Assembly: GCA_934444735.1 (NCBI GenBank)
Contig: CAKSDE010000004.1
Location: 62,001-126,000, forward strand
Source of the DNA: an uncultured Clostridia bacterium
GTDB taxonomy: Bacteria; Bacillota; Clostridia; UBA1381
Length of the DNA stretch: 64,000 nt
Direction: 5' to 3'
This document shows, one piece after another, positions 56,603-64,000 of the stretch. Below the pieces are notes generated by a model. It saw only the letters and a program-made list of their open reading frames with translations, searched no databases and was not told where the DNA came from. Numbering within the stretch: position 1 is the first letter of the stretch; every line of letters begins with the position of its first letter. A program made the position numbers and the translations under genes.

Positions 56603-58822
56603 TTAACCGGTTTTTCTGCTTACCGATATAACACCCGGAATCTGTTTTATCTTTGTCATGGCGCGCTTTATGTCTGCCGTGTCGGAAATTTCAAGTCCGA
56701 GAGTCATGCTTGCAAGACCTTTTTTGGTCGCACGCCCTTCAATCGACGAGCAGTTTATCTTAAGATCCGCAAGACAGGCCGTAACATTCATCATCATACC
56801 GGTGCGGTCGTCCGCCTCTATCTGCAAGGTCGCGATATATGAGCTTTGACCTTCATTTGCCCATCTTACTTCGATAAAGCGGTTTCTGTCCTCCTCCGAG
56901 AGCGAGGACGGGCGTATATTCGAGCAGTCGGCGCGGTGTACCGAAACACCTCTGCCTTTTGTGATAAATCCCTTGATTTCATCGCCCGGCACAGGGTTGC
57001 AGCAGCCTGCAATACGCACCAGACAATGCTCGATTCCCTCGACCTCGATTCCGTTGTAGCTGGTCTTTTTCGCTTTGCCCGAGGTCGGCTCGGGAGTCTT
57101 TTGCGGCTGAGATTTTTTGAGTTTTATATATTCCTCCCTTAAGCGCATTATAACTTTTTGCGCCGAAAGGCCGCCGTAGCCTATGCTTGCGTACAGATCG
57201 TCCATCGTTTGGAAGTTGTACTTTTTGCAGATTGCATCCAGCCATTCCTGACGCATAAGCTCCGATGCCGGGATATTTACACGCCTTAGCTCTTTATCCA
57301 TAACCTCTTTGCCGTGGGTTATGTTTTCATCTCTGCATTCGCGCTTCAACCACTGATTTATCTTGTTTTTCGCCTGTGAGGTTTTAACGATTTTGAGCCA
57401 GTCGCGGCTCGGACCTCTTACAGATGCGGAGGTGAGAATCTCAACAATATCGCCGTTTTTCAAGACGTAGTTGTGCGGAACGATTTTGCCGTTTACCTTA
57501 GCGCCGCACATCTTGCAGCCGACTGCAGTATGGATTGCAAAAGCGAAATCTATAACCGTGCTGCCGTTTACCAATGATATTACTTTGCCGTTCGGTGTGA
57601 TTGCGAATACTTCATCGTTAAATATATCGAATTTGATCGTCTTTAGGAAATCGTCGCTGTCGATTATGCCTGCCTGATTATCCAAAAGCTGGCGAACCCA
57701 TGTAAGCTTTGAATCCATATCGCTCACACCCGAAACACCCTCTTTGTATTTCCAGTGTGCCGCGATACCTTCCTCGGCGATCTTGTGCATTTCCCAGGTT
57801 CTTATTTGTATTTCAAGAGGTGTGCCGTTCGGACCGACAACGGTCGTGTGCAGCGACTGATACATATTCGGCTTAGGCATTGCGATGTAGTCTTTAAAGC
57901 GCATCGGGATTGGTGTGTACATCTCGTGCACCATACCCAAAACCGCATAGCAGTCGGCAACGGTATCAACTATGACACGCACCGCAAACAGATCGTATAT
58001 CTCATCGAGCGTTTTGTTTTGTGCGTACATTTTTCTGAATATACTGTAGAAATGCTTTGCGCGTCCCGTGACCTGCCCTTTTATGTTCATTTCCGAAAGT
58101 CTGTTTTTTAAGACTTCAATAATCTTTGAAACATACTGCTCGCGCTCTTCTTTTTTCTGATTTATGCCGTTTCGGATTTCTTCATATGCGACGGGATCCA
58201 AGTATCGCAGTGATAAATCCTCAAGCTCTATTTTAATCTTTGACATACCCAAACGGTGTGCCAAAGGTGAGTAAATATCAAGTGTTTCTTTTGCCTTTTC
58301 GAGCTGTTTTGCGCGTGACATATAGTCGAGCGTGCGCAGATTGTGAAGTCGGTCTATAAGCTTTATAATAACCACACGTATGTCTTTTGACATCGCGAGA
58401 AACATTTTTCTGAGATTCTCCATCTGCTGCTGCTCGTGTGAAGAATACTGTATTTTTGTAAGCTTTGTAACGCCGTCTACAATTTCTGCGACATTTTTGC
58501 CGAAAAGCGTTTCAAGATCCGCGAAAGAATAGGGAGTGTCCTCTATAATATCATGCAGAAGTGCCGAAGAAATCGTCGTTACGTCCATACCCATCTGCGC
58601 GGCAATATATGCCGTCTGGACAGGGTGAATTATATACGGTTCGCCCGAGCGCCGTTTTGCGCCGCGGTGCGCCATCTTCGCAAAGCGGTAGGCGACATAT
58701 ATCATGTCCGTATTCGCATTCGGGCTGTAGCCTTTTACCATTTCGATTACGTGATTTATAATCTCGTCGGTGTCGGCGGCAATTTCGGGTACCTTATCGG
58801 GTGATAAAATTTGACTGTCCAT
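56603..58822 (-). CDS. rel: Bifunctional (p)ppGpp synthetase/hydrolase Rel
   Basis: 739 residues behind AAAGGAGGTCCGCTTAT. Domains in order: HD hydrolase (HPVQTAYIAAQMGMDVTTIS, ALLHDIIEDTPYSF), synthetase (DLFAVRVIVDTVADCYAVLG, MPKPNMYQSLHTTVVGPNG), TGS (IFAITPNGKVISLVNGSTVI), zinc-finger/ribosome-binding (CLVRIAGCCNPVPGDEIKG) and ACT (C-terminal 75). The HD and synthetase signatures look intact, so it should make and degrade the alarmone. A mini repeat sits in its leader, 31 nt upstream. Confidence 0.96.
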   Translation of the reverse strand: MDSQILSPDKVPEIAADTDEIINHVIEMVKGYSPNANTDMIYVAYRFAKMAHRGAKRRSGEPYIIHPVQTAYIAAQMGMDVTTISSALLHDIIEDTPYSFADLETLFGKNVAEIVDGVTKLTKIQYSSHEQQQMENLRKMFLAMSKDIRVVIIKLIDRLHNLRTLDYMSRAKQLEKAKETLDIYSPLAHRLGMSKIKIELEDLSLRYLDPVAYEEIRNGINQKKEEREQYVSKIIEVLKNRLSEMNIKGQVTGRAKHFYSIFRKMYAQNKTLDEIYDLFAVRVIVDTVADCYAVLGMVHEMYTPIPMRFKDYIAMPKPNMYQSLHTTVVGPNGTPLEIQIRTWEMHKIAEEGIAAHWKYKEGVSGVSDMDSKLTWVRQLLDNQAGIIDSDDFLKTIKFDIFNDEVFAITPNGKVISLVNGSTVIDFAFAIHTAVGCKMCGAKVNGKIVPHNYVLKNGDIVEILTSASVRGPSRDWLKIVKTSQAKNKINQWLKRECRDENITHGKEVMDKELRRVNIPASELMRQEWLDAICKKYNFQTMDDLYASIGYGGLSAQKVIMRLREEYIKLKKSQPQKTPEPTSGKAKKTSYNGIEVEGIEHCLVRIAGCCNPVPGDEIKGFITKGRGVSVHRADCSNIRPSSLSEEDRNRFIEVRWANEGQSSYIATLQIEADDRTGMMMNVTACLADLKINCSSIEGRATKKGLASMTLGLEISDTADIKRAMTKIKQIPGVISVSRKTG

Positions 58823-58853
58823 ATAAGCGGACCTCCTTTCTAAAAAATAATTT

Positions 58854-58889
58854 TAGATAATTGGAAAACGTTAGTTTTACAATTTGCTA
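58854..58889 (-). mobile_element. 36-bp mini repeat, family 1, between recJ and rel
   Basis: On the minus strand: TAGCAAATTG, TAAAACTAACGTTTTC, CAATTATCTA. Its core is identical to the first 24 or so bases of the long elements. AAAAATAATT occurs on both sides (58843-58852 and 58891-58900), though in AT-rich sequence. The end lies 31 nt before the rel ATG, in the same orientation. Confidence 0.75.
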
Positions 58890-58910
58890 TAAAAATAATT
58901 ATCTATTTTA

Positions 58911-60623
58911 TTAAACCTCGCTTTTTCTTACGTCCTTTAACATAAGCTGGAGATTTTTTGTGCCGTTAAATTCGTTTATTTCCATAGAGAATGCAATATC
59001 GACAGAATCGCCCTCTCCTATTTCGTCCGCAAGCTCTCCCATGGAAAAGCCTACGCAGTTTATAAGCCGTCTGCCATCGGATATGCGTATGCGCAGGTGC
59101 TTGCCGTCTGCGCCCATTTTTGCGATTGCGGCAACTTTTGCGCCGGTTACGGCAAAAATCGGCTTTTCGTTGCCCATGCCGAACGGTTCGAGTCCGTCTA
59201 TCATGCGGATGGTTTGAGGTGATACGTCGGATAGGCGGATTTTGCAGTCTATCTCGATTTTTTTTATCATATCCTCATCGGTGAGCACCTTTTCGGCATA
59301 TTTATTTATTCTTTTTTCAAATTCATCAAACTGTGACATTGAAAGCGACAGTCCCGCAGCTTGTGAGTGACCGCCGAACTTGGTCAAAAGCTCCGATGAA
59401 TCGGAAAGCGCGTCGAACATATTAAAGCCGGGGATTGATCTTGCCGAGCCTTTACCCAAGCCGTTTTCGGACGAGATCAGTATGCAGGGCTTATAGAATT
59501 TTTCCAAAATCCTTGCCGCTACAATTCCGATAACTCCGTGATGCCAGCCCTCTCCGGCTAAGACGATTACTTTTTTTGCGCCGAAGTTTACGTCTTTTTC
59601 TATCATAGCGAGAGCCTCGTCAAATATTTTGCTCTCGATGCTGCGGCGGCTGCGGTTGTTTTCGTCTAAGATAAGCGCTTTTTTGTATGCGTCCTCGCGC
59701 GATTGAGATAAGATAAGCTCGACCGCGTCGGCAGCGCTTGCCATTCGCCCTGCCGCGTTTATCCGCGGTGATATTCCGAATGCGACAGATGTTGAATTGA
59801 GCGTTTCGGGTTTTACTCCGGCGACCTCCGTTAAAGCCGCGATACCGTAGTTTTTGGTGTGCCGCAAAAGCTTTATGCCGCGGTCGGCTATAACCCGGTT
59901 TTCATCTTTTAGGTCAACCACATCGGCAATCGTTCCTATTGCGGCAATGTCGGCGTATTTTGCGAAAACCTCGCCGCTTTTTAATCCGAGAGTCATTCCC
60001 AAACCTAAGATTAGCTTAAATGCAACTCCGACGCCGGCAAGCTCCCCAAAGGGATAGTCCTCGCCGAGCCGCGGGTGTATAACCAAGGTTTCGGGAAGCT
60101 TTTCGCCGGGGGTGTGGTGGTCGGTTATAATGACGTCCATGCCCTGGGCTTTTGCAAGCTGAACCTCGCCGGTGGAAACGATTCCGCAGTCTACCGTAAT
60201 TAAGAGCTTTGTGCCCGTTTTTGAAATCCTGTTGACAGCCATGATGTTTAAACCGTACCCCTCGCGGAATCGGTCGGGGATATAGTACGAAACGTCCGCT
60301 CCCTGCTCTTTTAAGAACATATACAGGATTGACGTTGAGGTTACGCCGTCTGCGTCATAGTCGCCGTATATTGTAATTTTTTCGCCCTCATCGATTGCAC
60401 TTTTTATCCTTTGGCAGGATTCCTGCATATCATGCAAAAGCATGGGGTTATAGACCGATTCGAGCGATTTTTTCAAGTATTTTTCGAGAGCGTCTTTTGA
60501 GTCGATACCTCTGTTTAAATATACAACCGCCATTACTGCGGGAATATCACACTCTTTGGCAAAATCCAGGATTTTCTCGCGCGAAAGAGCGCTGTATTTG
60601 TAAACCCATTTTTTCTGTTCCAT
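58911..60623 (-). CDS. recJ: Single-stranded-DNA-specific exonuclease RecJ
   Basis: 570 residues from ATG 60623, behind CGGGAGAATATT; an ATG at 60644 lies inside that leader. DHH-superfamily motifs: ITIYGDYDADGVTSTSILYM (motif I), LLITVDCGI, VIITDHHTPGEKLP (DHH), IGTIADVVDL, then DHHA1 motif GWHHGVIGIVAARI and GGHSQAAGLSL. It degrades ssDNA 5'->3' in recombination and mismatch repair. First gene of the recJ-rel-yaaA-recF-remB-gyrB run. Confidence 0.95.
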   Translation of the reverse strand: MEQKKWVYKYSALSREKILDFAKECDIPAVMAVVYLNRGIDSKDALEKYLKKSLESVYNPMLLHDMQESCQRIKSAIDEGEKITIYGDYDADGVTSTSILYMFLKEQGADVSYYIPDRFREGYGLNIMAVNRISKTGTKLLITVDCGIVSTGEVQLAKAQGMDVIITDHHTPGEKLPETLVIHPRLGEDYPFGELAGVGVAFKLILGLGMTLGLKSGEVFAKYADIAAIGTIADVVDLKDENRVIADRGIKLLRHTKNYGIAALTEVAGVKPETLNSTSVAFGISPRINAAGRMASAADAVELILSQSREDAYKKALILDENNRSRRSIESKIFDEALAMIEKDVNFGAKKVIVLAGEGWHHGVIGIVAARILEKFYKPCILISSENGLGKGSARSIPGFNMFDALSDSSELLTKFGGHSQAAGLSLSMSQFDEFEKRINKYAEKVLTDEDMIKKIEIDCKIRLSDVSPQTIRMIDGLEPFGMGNEKPIFAVTGAKVAAIAKMGADGKHLRIRISDGRRLINCVGFSMGELADEIGEGDSVDIAFSMEINEFNGTKNLQLMLKDVRKSEV

Positions 60624-60762
60624 AATATTCTCCCGAAAAATCAAATTCCTTTAAAAAGGTTATAATACCCTCAAGCATATCATTCTTTCATTATATCATT
60701 TTTTCGCAGATTTTTCAAGGGTTTGACGGAAAATTTTTTCAAGTATTTTTTCGCAAAAATAC

Positions 60763-60791
60763 TTGAAATTTCGCTCGGTTTGGGGTATAAT
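60763..60791 (+). promoter_or_regulatory. Strong sigma-A promoter divergent from recJ
   Basis: TTGAAA (60763-60768), 17-bp spacer, TATAAT (60786-60791) within GGTATAATG. It drives a plus-strand unit with no known gene, ending at the terminator at 61019. Confidence 0.82.
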
Positions 60792-60845
60792 GTAGATACA
60801 AGATGAATATAGTGTTTTTAGTTAAGAAAATTTGAAATAGCTTTG

Positions 60846-60932
60846 TACGCTAAAGTATGGGCGCGCAAGACGGAATTTTTTAAAGACTGGTGCTTTTAGC
60901 GTATAAATTAAAAGGGATTTTAGTTTATGCGC
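60846..60932 (+). promoter_or_regulatory. Two mutually exclusive RNA stems, possible translational switch
   Basis: TACGCTAAA (60846-60854) pairs perfectly with TTTAGCGTA (60895-60903). Alternatively GCGTATAAATTAAAA (60899-60913) pairs with TTTTAGTTTATGCGC (60918-60932), 15 continuous pairs with two wobbles and GGGA in the loop. The stems share 60899-60903, so only one can form. The second hides the ribosome binding site and ATG of the small ORF. Confidence 0.55.
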
Positions 60933-61013
60933 TTTTATATATTATTATGGCTTTTAGTTAATCGGAAAGGTGGGATTAGTGCCATGCAGAGGAGGAGAGT
61001 GAGGGATAAGTAG
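60927..61013 (+). CDS. 28-residue small hydrophobic-basic protein
   Basis: Reads MRFYILLWLLVNRKGGISAM then QRRRVRDK and stops. A membrane-type segment (FYILLWLLV) is followed by a basic tail. AAAGGGA lies 9 nt upstream. It is placed between a strong promoter and a terminator that begins 5 nt after its stop. I do not recognise it; a type I toxin-like or regulatory leader peptide is possible, and the RNA itself may be the product. Confidence 0.4.
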   Translation: MRFYILLWLLVNRKGGISAMQRRRVRDK

Positions 61014-61018
61014 AAGTG

Positions 61019-61079
61019 AGGGGTTGTTTAAAAGTCCGCCGGACTTCTAAACAACCCCTTTGCTTTTTTTGTTTTTTTT
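61019..61079 (+). terminator. Very strong terminator of the small unit
   Basis: A stem of 20 pairs with one mismatch-type wobble: AGGGGTTGTTTAAAAGTCCG against CGGACTTCTAAACAACCCCT, followed by TTTGCTTTTTTTG and a T9 run. Confidence 0.88.
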
Positions 61080-61082
61080 TCA

Positions 61083-61146
61083 AGGGGATAGCAAGAAAAG
61101 GAATAATTTTTCTTTTCTTGCTTTGCGGAGTTTTTTAACATCCCCA
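61083..61146 (+). repeat. 3'-end repeat, family 2 copy B (short form)
   Basis: GGGGATAGCAAGAAAAG, 11 bases, then CTTTTCTTGCTTTGCGGAG, TTTTTTAACATCCCC. It ends one base before the stop codon region of the minus-strand lipoprotein gene. As the 3' UTR of that gene it folds GCAAGAAAAG against CTTTTCTTGC inside GGGGAT/ATCCCC, a likely terminator. Confidence 0.75.
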
Positions 61147-61147
61147 T

Positions 61148-61825
61148 TTATGCCAACTCGGTGATTTCTTCAATAACCCATCTGCCGTCGGATTTTTCCA
61201 CTTTAAAATCCCAGCTTTTTTGTACAGTCCCCATGCTCTTTAGCATTTCATCGACAAATGAATCCATGTAGTTATTCAAAAGCCATATTGCAAGATCCTT
61301 TTGCATTGCGTCGTTGTTGTCCGCATATGCCGCCGAGGCATTATCCATAGTAAGCCCCTTGCTTTGCAGAAATTTTTCAAGAAGTTCTTTATAGTCGGAC
61401 GTTTCGGTCACTTTAAAGATGATGTTCATTCCGTCCTGCGTGTTCATGTTAAGGTCGGGCATCGACGCGGTGCAGTTTACTGTTATATCATCACCGTCGG
61501 CTTTCGCCTCGCCGACAGTATAGTCCACTTTGGCAAGCACCGAGCCGATGCATTTGTCGATGGACGACTGCAAAAGCGTACTGTCGACAATGCCTGAAAA
61601 GCTAAGAGCCATGCCTGCCATGTAATCGTCAAGATACTGCGCCGGAGCGTCGGTGATTTCGTCTGCGTCATCGTAGAATTTGTCGAGCGAGTCGAGATTT
61701 GCGGCTTTTATGTTCTGCCAGTATTCGTTCACAAGATTTACAGCGTCCTCTTTTTTGTTCTTGCAGCCCGAGAAAATCCCTATACTGCATATTGCAAGAA
61801 TTACCGATAATATTTTTTTCTTCAT
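61148..61825 (-). CDS. Lipoprotein of unknown function
   Basis: 225 residues with a lipoprotein signal: KKKILSVILAICSIGIFSGC, lipobox FSGC. The mature part has an N-terminal helix region VNLVNEYWQNIKAANLDSLD and ends WDFKVEKSDGRWVIEEITEL, a pattern of DUF5105/NTF2-like lipoproteins in Clostridia. The NTF2-like fold is a guess from this pattern. It is anchored to the outer leaflet of the cytoplasmic membrane. RBS TAAGGAGGAATTTATA. Confidence 0.7.
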   Translation of the reverse strand: MKKKILSVILAICSIGIFSGCKNKKEDAVNLVNEYWQNIKAANLDSLDKFYDDADEITDAPAQYLDDYMAGMALSFSGIVDSTLLQSSIDKCIGSVLAKVDYTVGEAKADGDDITVNCTASMPDLNMNTQDGMNIIFKVTETSDYKELLEKFLQSKGLTMDNASAAYADNNDAMQKDLAIWLLNNYMDSFVDEMLKSMGTVQKSWDFKVEKSDGRWVIEEITELA

Positions 61826-61851
61826 TATAAATTCCTCCTTAGTGTATTTAG

Positions 61852-61967
61852 GGTTTGCTTAAAAAGTCAATTGATTTTTCTACCTTAATAAAATTAAACT
61901 GCAACAATCATATTTTCTGTAATATGTGCATTTTTTTCTTGCTTTGCGGAGTTTTTTAACATCCCCT
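61852..61967 (+). repeat. 3'-end repeat, family 2 copy D
   Basis: AGGGTTTGCTTAAAAAGTC, then CAACAATCATATTTTCTG, and CTTGCTTTGCGGAG, TTTTTTAACATCCCCT. It lies between the lipoprotein gene and the stop of the channel gene at 61973, with its AACATCCCC end next to that stop, as in copies A and B. Confidence 0.75.
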
Positions 61968-61972
61968 ATTTT

Positions 61973-62599
61973 CTATTTTGATATGGGTAGATTCCACTTA
62001 AAATGCGCCGAAAGTATTCGTATTATGCAGGTTATGCCGATGCATAAAAGCATTGCCCAACCTTTTCCGAGAATATCCCAAAAAAGTGCGCAGAATATTG
62101 CGCCGACTATTGACGCGCAGGCATAAATGTGCTTTACGAATATGTACGGAATACTCCCCGATAAAACGTCACGCAAAACACCGCCGCCGACGCCTGTTAT
62201 CACTCCGACAAAAACGGTAAGAAACATATTTGTTTCGCCCTTTAAATCAAAAGCAACTCCCACGCCGATTGCCGTAAAAAGTCCCAAGCTTACGGTGTCT
62301 AAAAGAAACATAACCTTTTCGTATATGCGGTTATTTTGCATAAACAGCCTGCGTACCGCCGGGACAAGTACTGCCATGGAGGATATAATCGACACACCGA
62401 CGTAGATCGGGTGAGTGAATGCGGCAGGCGGAGTCCTGCCGAGGGTTATATCACGCATTATGCCGCCGCCGACCGCGGTTATAACGCCCAATGTGACCGC
62501 GCCGAACATATCCATTTTCTTTTTTGCCGCCGTCATCGCTCCCGAAACGGCATATGTTATAATTCCAATTATCTCAAAAATAAAGGTTAAAATGTCCAT
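61973..62599 (-). CDS. TRIC-type/UPF0126 membrane channel protein
   Basis: 208 residues from ATG 62599, 11 nt after AAGGAG; a GTG at 62611 overlaps that site. Seven hydrophobic segments hold two related GGG repeats (VGGGIMRDITLGRTPPAAF and VGGGVLRDVLSGSIPYIF), the hallmark of bacterial trimeric intracellular cation channels (YicG/UPF0126). Potassium-permeable channel activity is known for homologues; transport of another solute has been suggested. Confidence 0.9.
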   Translation of the reverse strand: MDILTFIFEIIGIITYAVSGAMTAAKKKMDMFGAVTLGVITAVGGGIMRDITLGRTPPAAFTHPIYVGVSIISSMAVLVPAVRRLFMQNNRIYEKVMFLLDTVSLGLFTAIGVGVAFDLKGETNMFLTVFVGVITGVGGGVLRDVLSGSIPYIFVKHIYACASIVGAIFCALFWDILGKGWAMLLCIGITCIIRILSAHFKWNLPISK

Positions 62600-62709
62600 T
62601 TTAATCTTCACTCCTTAAAAACTACACAGGCTTAATATATGATTTACCGTTTTATTATATCACACTTGTAAGAAATGTCCATAATTTTGTAAAAAATTTT
62701 ATTTAATTG

Positions 62710-62738
62710 TTGCGAAGTTTGTGTAAACGTGATATAAT
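62710..62738 (+). promoter_or_regulatory. Promoter of the ogg gene
   Basis: TTGCGA (62710-62715), 17-bp spacer, TATAAT (62733-62738). An AATGTGC/GCACATT stem follows in the leader. Confidence 0.7.
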
Positions 62739-62824
62739 GAGGGGTGTGAAAAATGTGCTGTCGATAAAAAAGGCACATTATTCCGATAAAAAAGGTATTC
62801 CAAAATTCAAGAGGTGTGTCGGAA

Positions 62825-63694
62825 ATGGAGATTTCAAGAAACGGAGAGGATCTGATTTTATCGGGACAGGACTCCTTTGAACTTTCTCATATTTTTGACT
62901 GCGGTCAGTGCTTCCGCTGGAGCGAAAACCCCGATAAAAGCTTTACGGGCATAGCTTTCGGCAAGGCGCTTACAATATCCTCCGAAAATGGAATAATAAC
63001 GCTTAAAAACACTTCAACCGAGGATTTTGAAAACATCTGGAGAAGATATTTTGATCTTGATACCGACTATTCAAAGATAAAAGAAAAGCTTTCTTCGGAC
63101 AGTGTTCTGAAAAATGCGATAGGCTACGGCGGCGGTATCCGTATATTAAAGCAGGATTTGTGGGAATGTGTTGTATCCTTTATAATTTCGGCGAGCAACA
63201 ATATCCCGAGGATAAAAAAGATAATCGATGCTTTGTGCCGTAATTTCGGCGAAAAAATCGAGTATATGGGAAATGAGTATTTCACTTTCCCGACTCCTGA
63301 GAAAATTTCTTCGCTGAATTTGGAAGATCTGGGAATAATCAAGGCGGGCTTTCGGGATAAATATATAATGGATGCGGCAAGGAAATTTTCGGACGGTGAA
63401 ATATCGGAGAGCAAGCTCTCGGGACTTTCGACCGCCGATGCAAAATCAGCGCTCATGACAATAAAGGGTGTGGGGAATAAGGTTGCTGACTGTGTACTTC
63501 TGTTCGGGCTTTCCCGCTGCGAGAGCTTTCCGGTAGATGTGTGGATTAAGCGGATTATGGAATACTGTTATTTTAACAATAAGCAGACAATCGGGAATAT
63601 TTCGCTCTTTTCAAGGGAGAAATTTTTGGATTTGGGCGGATATGCTCAACAGTATCTGTTCTTTTATGCCCGTGAAAATAAAATTGGATTCTAA
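62825..63694 (+). CDS. ogg: 8-oxoguanine DNA glycosylase/AP lyase, OGG1 type
   Basis: 289 residues from ATG 62825, 10 nt after GAGG; a GTG at 62816 is too close to that site. The N-terminal OGG domain (DSFELSHIFDCGQCFRWSEN) precedes the HhH-GPD fold with IKGVGNKVADCVLLFGLSRC, carrying the catalytic Lys in NKVADC, and the Asp in FPVDVWIKR. It removes 8-oxoG opposite C and nicks the strand. The OGG1-like form is common in Clostridia. Confidence 0.92.
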   Translation: MEISRNGEDLILSGQDSFELSHIFDCGQCFRWSENPDKSFTGIAFGKALTISSENGIITLKNTSTEDFENIWRRYFDLDTDYSKIKEKLSSDSVLKNAIGYGGGIRILKQDLWECVVSFIISASNNIPRIKKIIDALCRNFGEKIEYMGNEYFTFPTPEKISSLNLEDLGIIKAGFRDKYIMDAARKFSDGEISESKLSGLSTADAKSALMTIKGVGNKVADCVLLFGLSRCESFPVDVWIKRIMEYCYFNNKQTIGNISLFSREKFLDLGGYAQQYLFFYARENKIGF

Positions 63695-63725
63695 AGCTGC
63701 GCTTTGCGGCAAAAAGGAGATTTTT

Positions 63726-64000
63726 ATGATACATGATTCCAACAGATATGCTGCAAGCACGTGCCCGGAGTGCGGTGAAATCACAAAGACGAAGATTTCG
63801 GCATTCAGCTTTTCGGGCAGGAAGGTGTTTGGCGTAACCTGCCGTGACAGGAACTGCTCGGCAAGGCTTTGGGAGATACACGACGTCAAGGATAAGTACA
63901 GGATAAACATAAAATGCCCGGCGTGCGATGAGGTGCATACATATACCATGTCAAAGGCGAATTTCTGGAATAAGCCGTATTTTTCCTTTAATTGCCCGAC
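63726..64000 (+). CDS. Zinc-ribbon protein, truncated by the window end
   Basis: 91 codons are visible, open at the right edge. ATG 63726 follows AAAGGAGATTTTT. Two CxxC-type sets are present: CPECGEITKTKISAF with VTCRDRNCSARLWEI, and IKCPACDEVHTYTM with FNCP near the edge. It resembles repeated zinc ribbons of conserved clostridial proteins of unknown function. The role cannot be given. Confidence 0.7.
   Translation, partial: MIHDSNRYAASTCPECGEITKTKISAFSFSGRKVFGVTCRDRNCSARLWEIHDVKDKYRINIKCPACDEVHTYTMSKANFWNKPYFSFNCP

Noticed and set aside
60841..60903. c-di-GMP-type riboswitch suggested by ACGCTAAAG and GGGCGCGCAAG
   Set aside because: The GEMM core (paired ACGCAAAG elements with tetraloop and receptor) is not present; only short resemblance.

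Overview
The window looks like the chromosome of a spore-forming, probably gut or plant-fibre associated member of the Clostridia (Bacillota). The evidence is the spore coat ATPase SpoIVA, strong AAGGAGG-type ribosome binding sites, the uninterrupted S10-spc-alpha ribosomal operon ending in rpoA-rplQ, a yaaA-recF-remB-gyrB block, CdaA/CdaR, and large secreted carbohydrate-active proteins with S-layer homology (SLH) domains. The SLH and beta-helix repertoire recalls pectin-degrading lineages such as Monoglobus, but that placement is a guess.

Layout. 1-15.7 kb: a surface polysaccharide locus with two paralogous secreted parallel beta-helix proteins (GH141-like), a secreted protein with two lectin-like modules, an SLH anchor protein and a 1339-residue SGNH-hydrolase/SLH protein. 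16-17 kb: a cytoplasmic GH27 enzyme. 17-22 kb: a DMT transporter, two HAD phosphatases, a DUF3298-type lipoprotein and spoIVA. 22-38 kb: the ribosomal protein operon, from an attenuated leader through S10...L17, including secY, adk, map, a KOW protein, infA and rpoA. 38-46 kb: barstar-like protein, ribbon-helix-helix protein, Hsp33, cdaA-cdaR, an LtaS-like enzyme, a diguanylate cyclase fused to an ECF-S-like membrane domain, a HEPN/MNT toxin-antitoxin pair and an XRE regulator with twin operators. 46.7-52.3 kb: tmRNA, an HprK-like kinase with an S26-like peptidase, an amidase, and a GH2 enzyme with a divergent AraC regulator. 52.3-61 kb: candidate non-coding RNAs, then recJ-rel-yaaA-recF-remB-gyrB read on the minus strand. 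61-64 kb: a lipoprotein, a TRIC-type channel, an OGG glycosylase and a truncated zinc-ribbon protein.

The most unusual signal is non-coding. A repeat family with ends TAGGTAATTG/CAATTACCTA exists in a long form (about 215 bp) and a mini form (about 36 bp). Every clear copy, and two decayed ones, lies 24-31 nt upstream of a start codon in the same orientation as that gene, and the long copies carry 11-13 bp flanking direct repeats. Removing the copy at 11.4 kb would rejoin the surface locus into one tight five-gene operon. A second repeat family (CTTTTCTTGC...GGAGTTTTTTAACATCCCC) sits at gene 3' ends. A third notable unit, at 60.76-61.07 kb, has a promoter, two mutually exclusive RNA stems, a 28-codon membrane-type ORF and a strong terminator.

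All coordinates and motifs were read by eye. Family assignments rest on recognised motifs, not on database searches.
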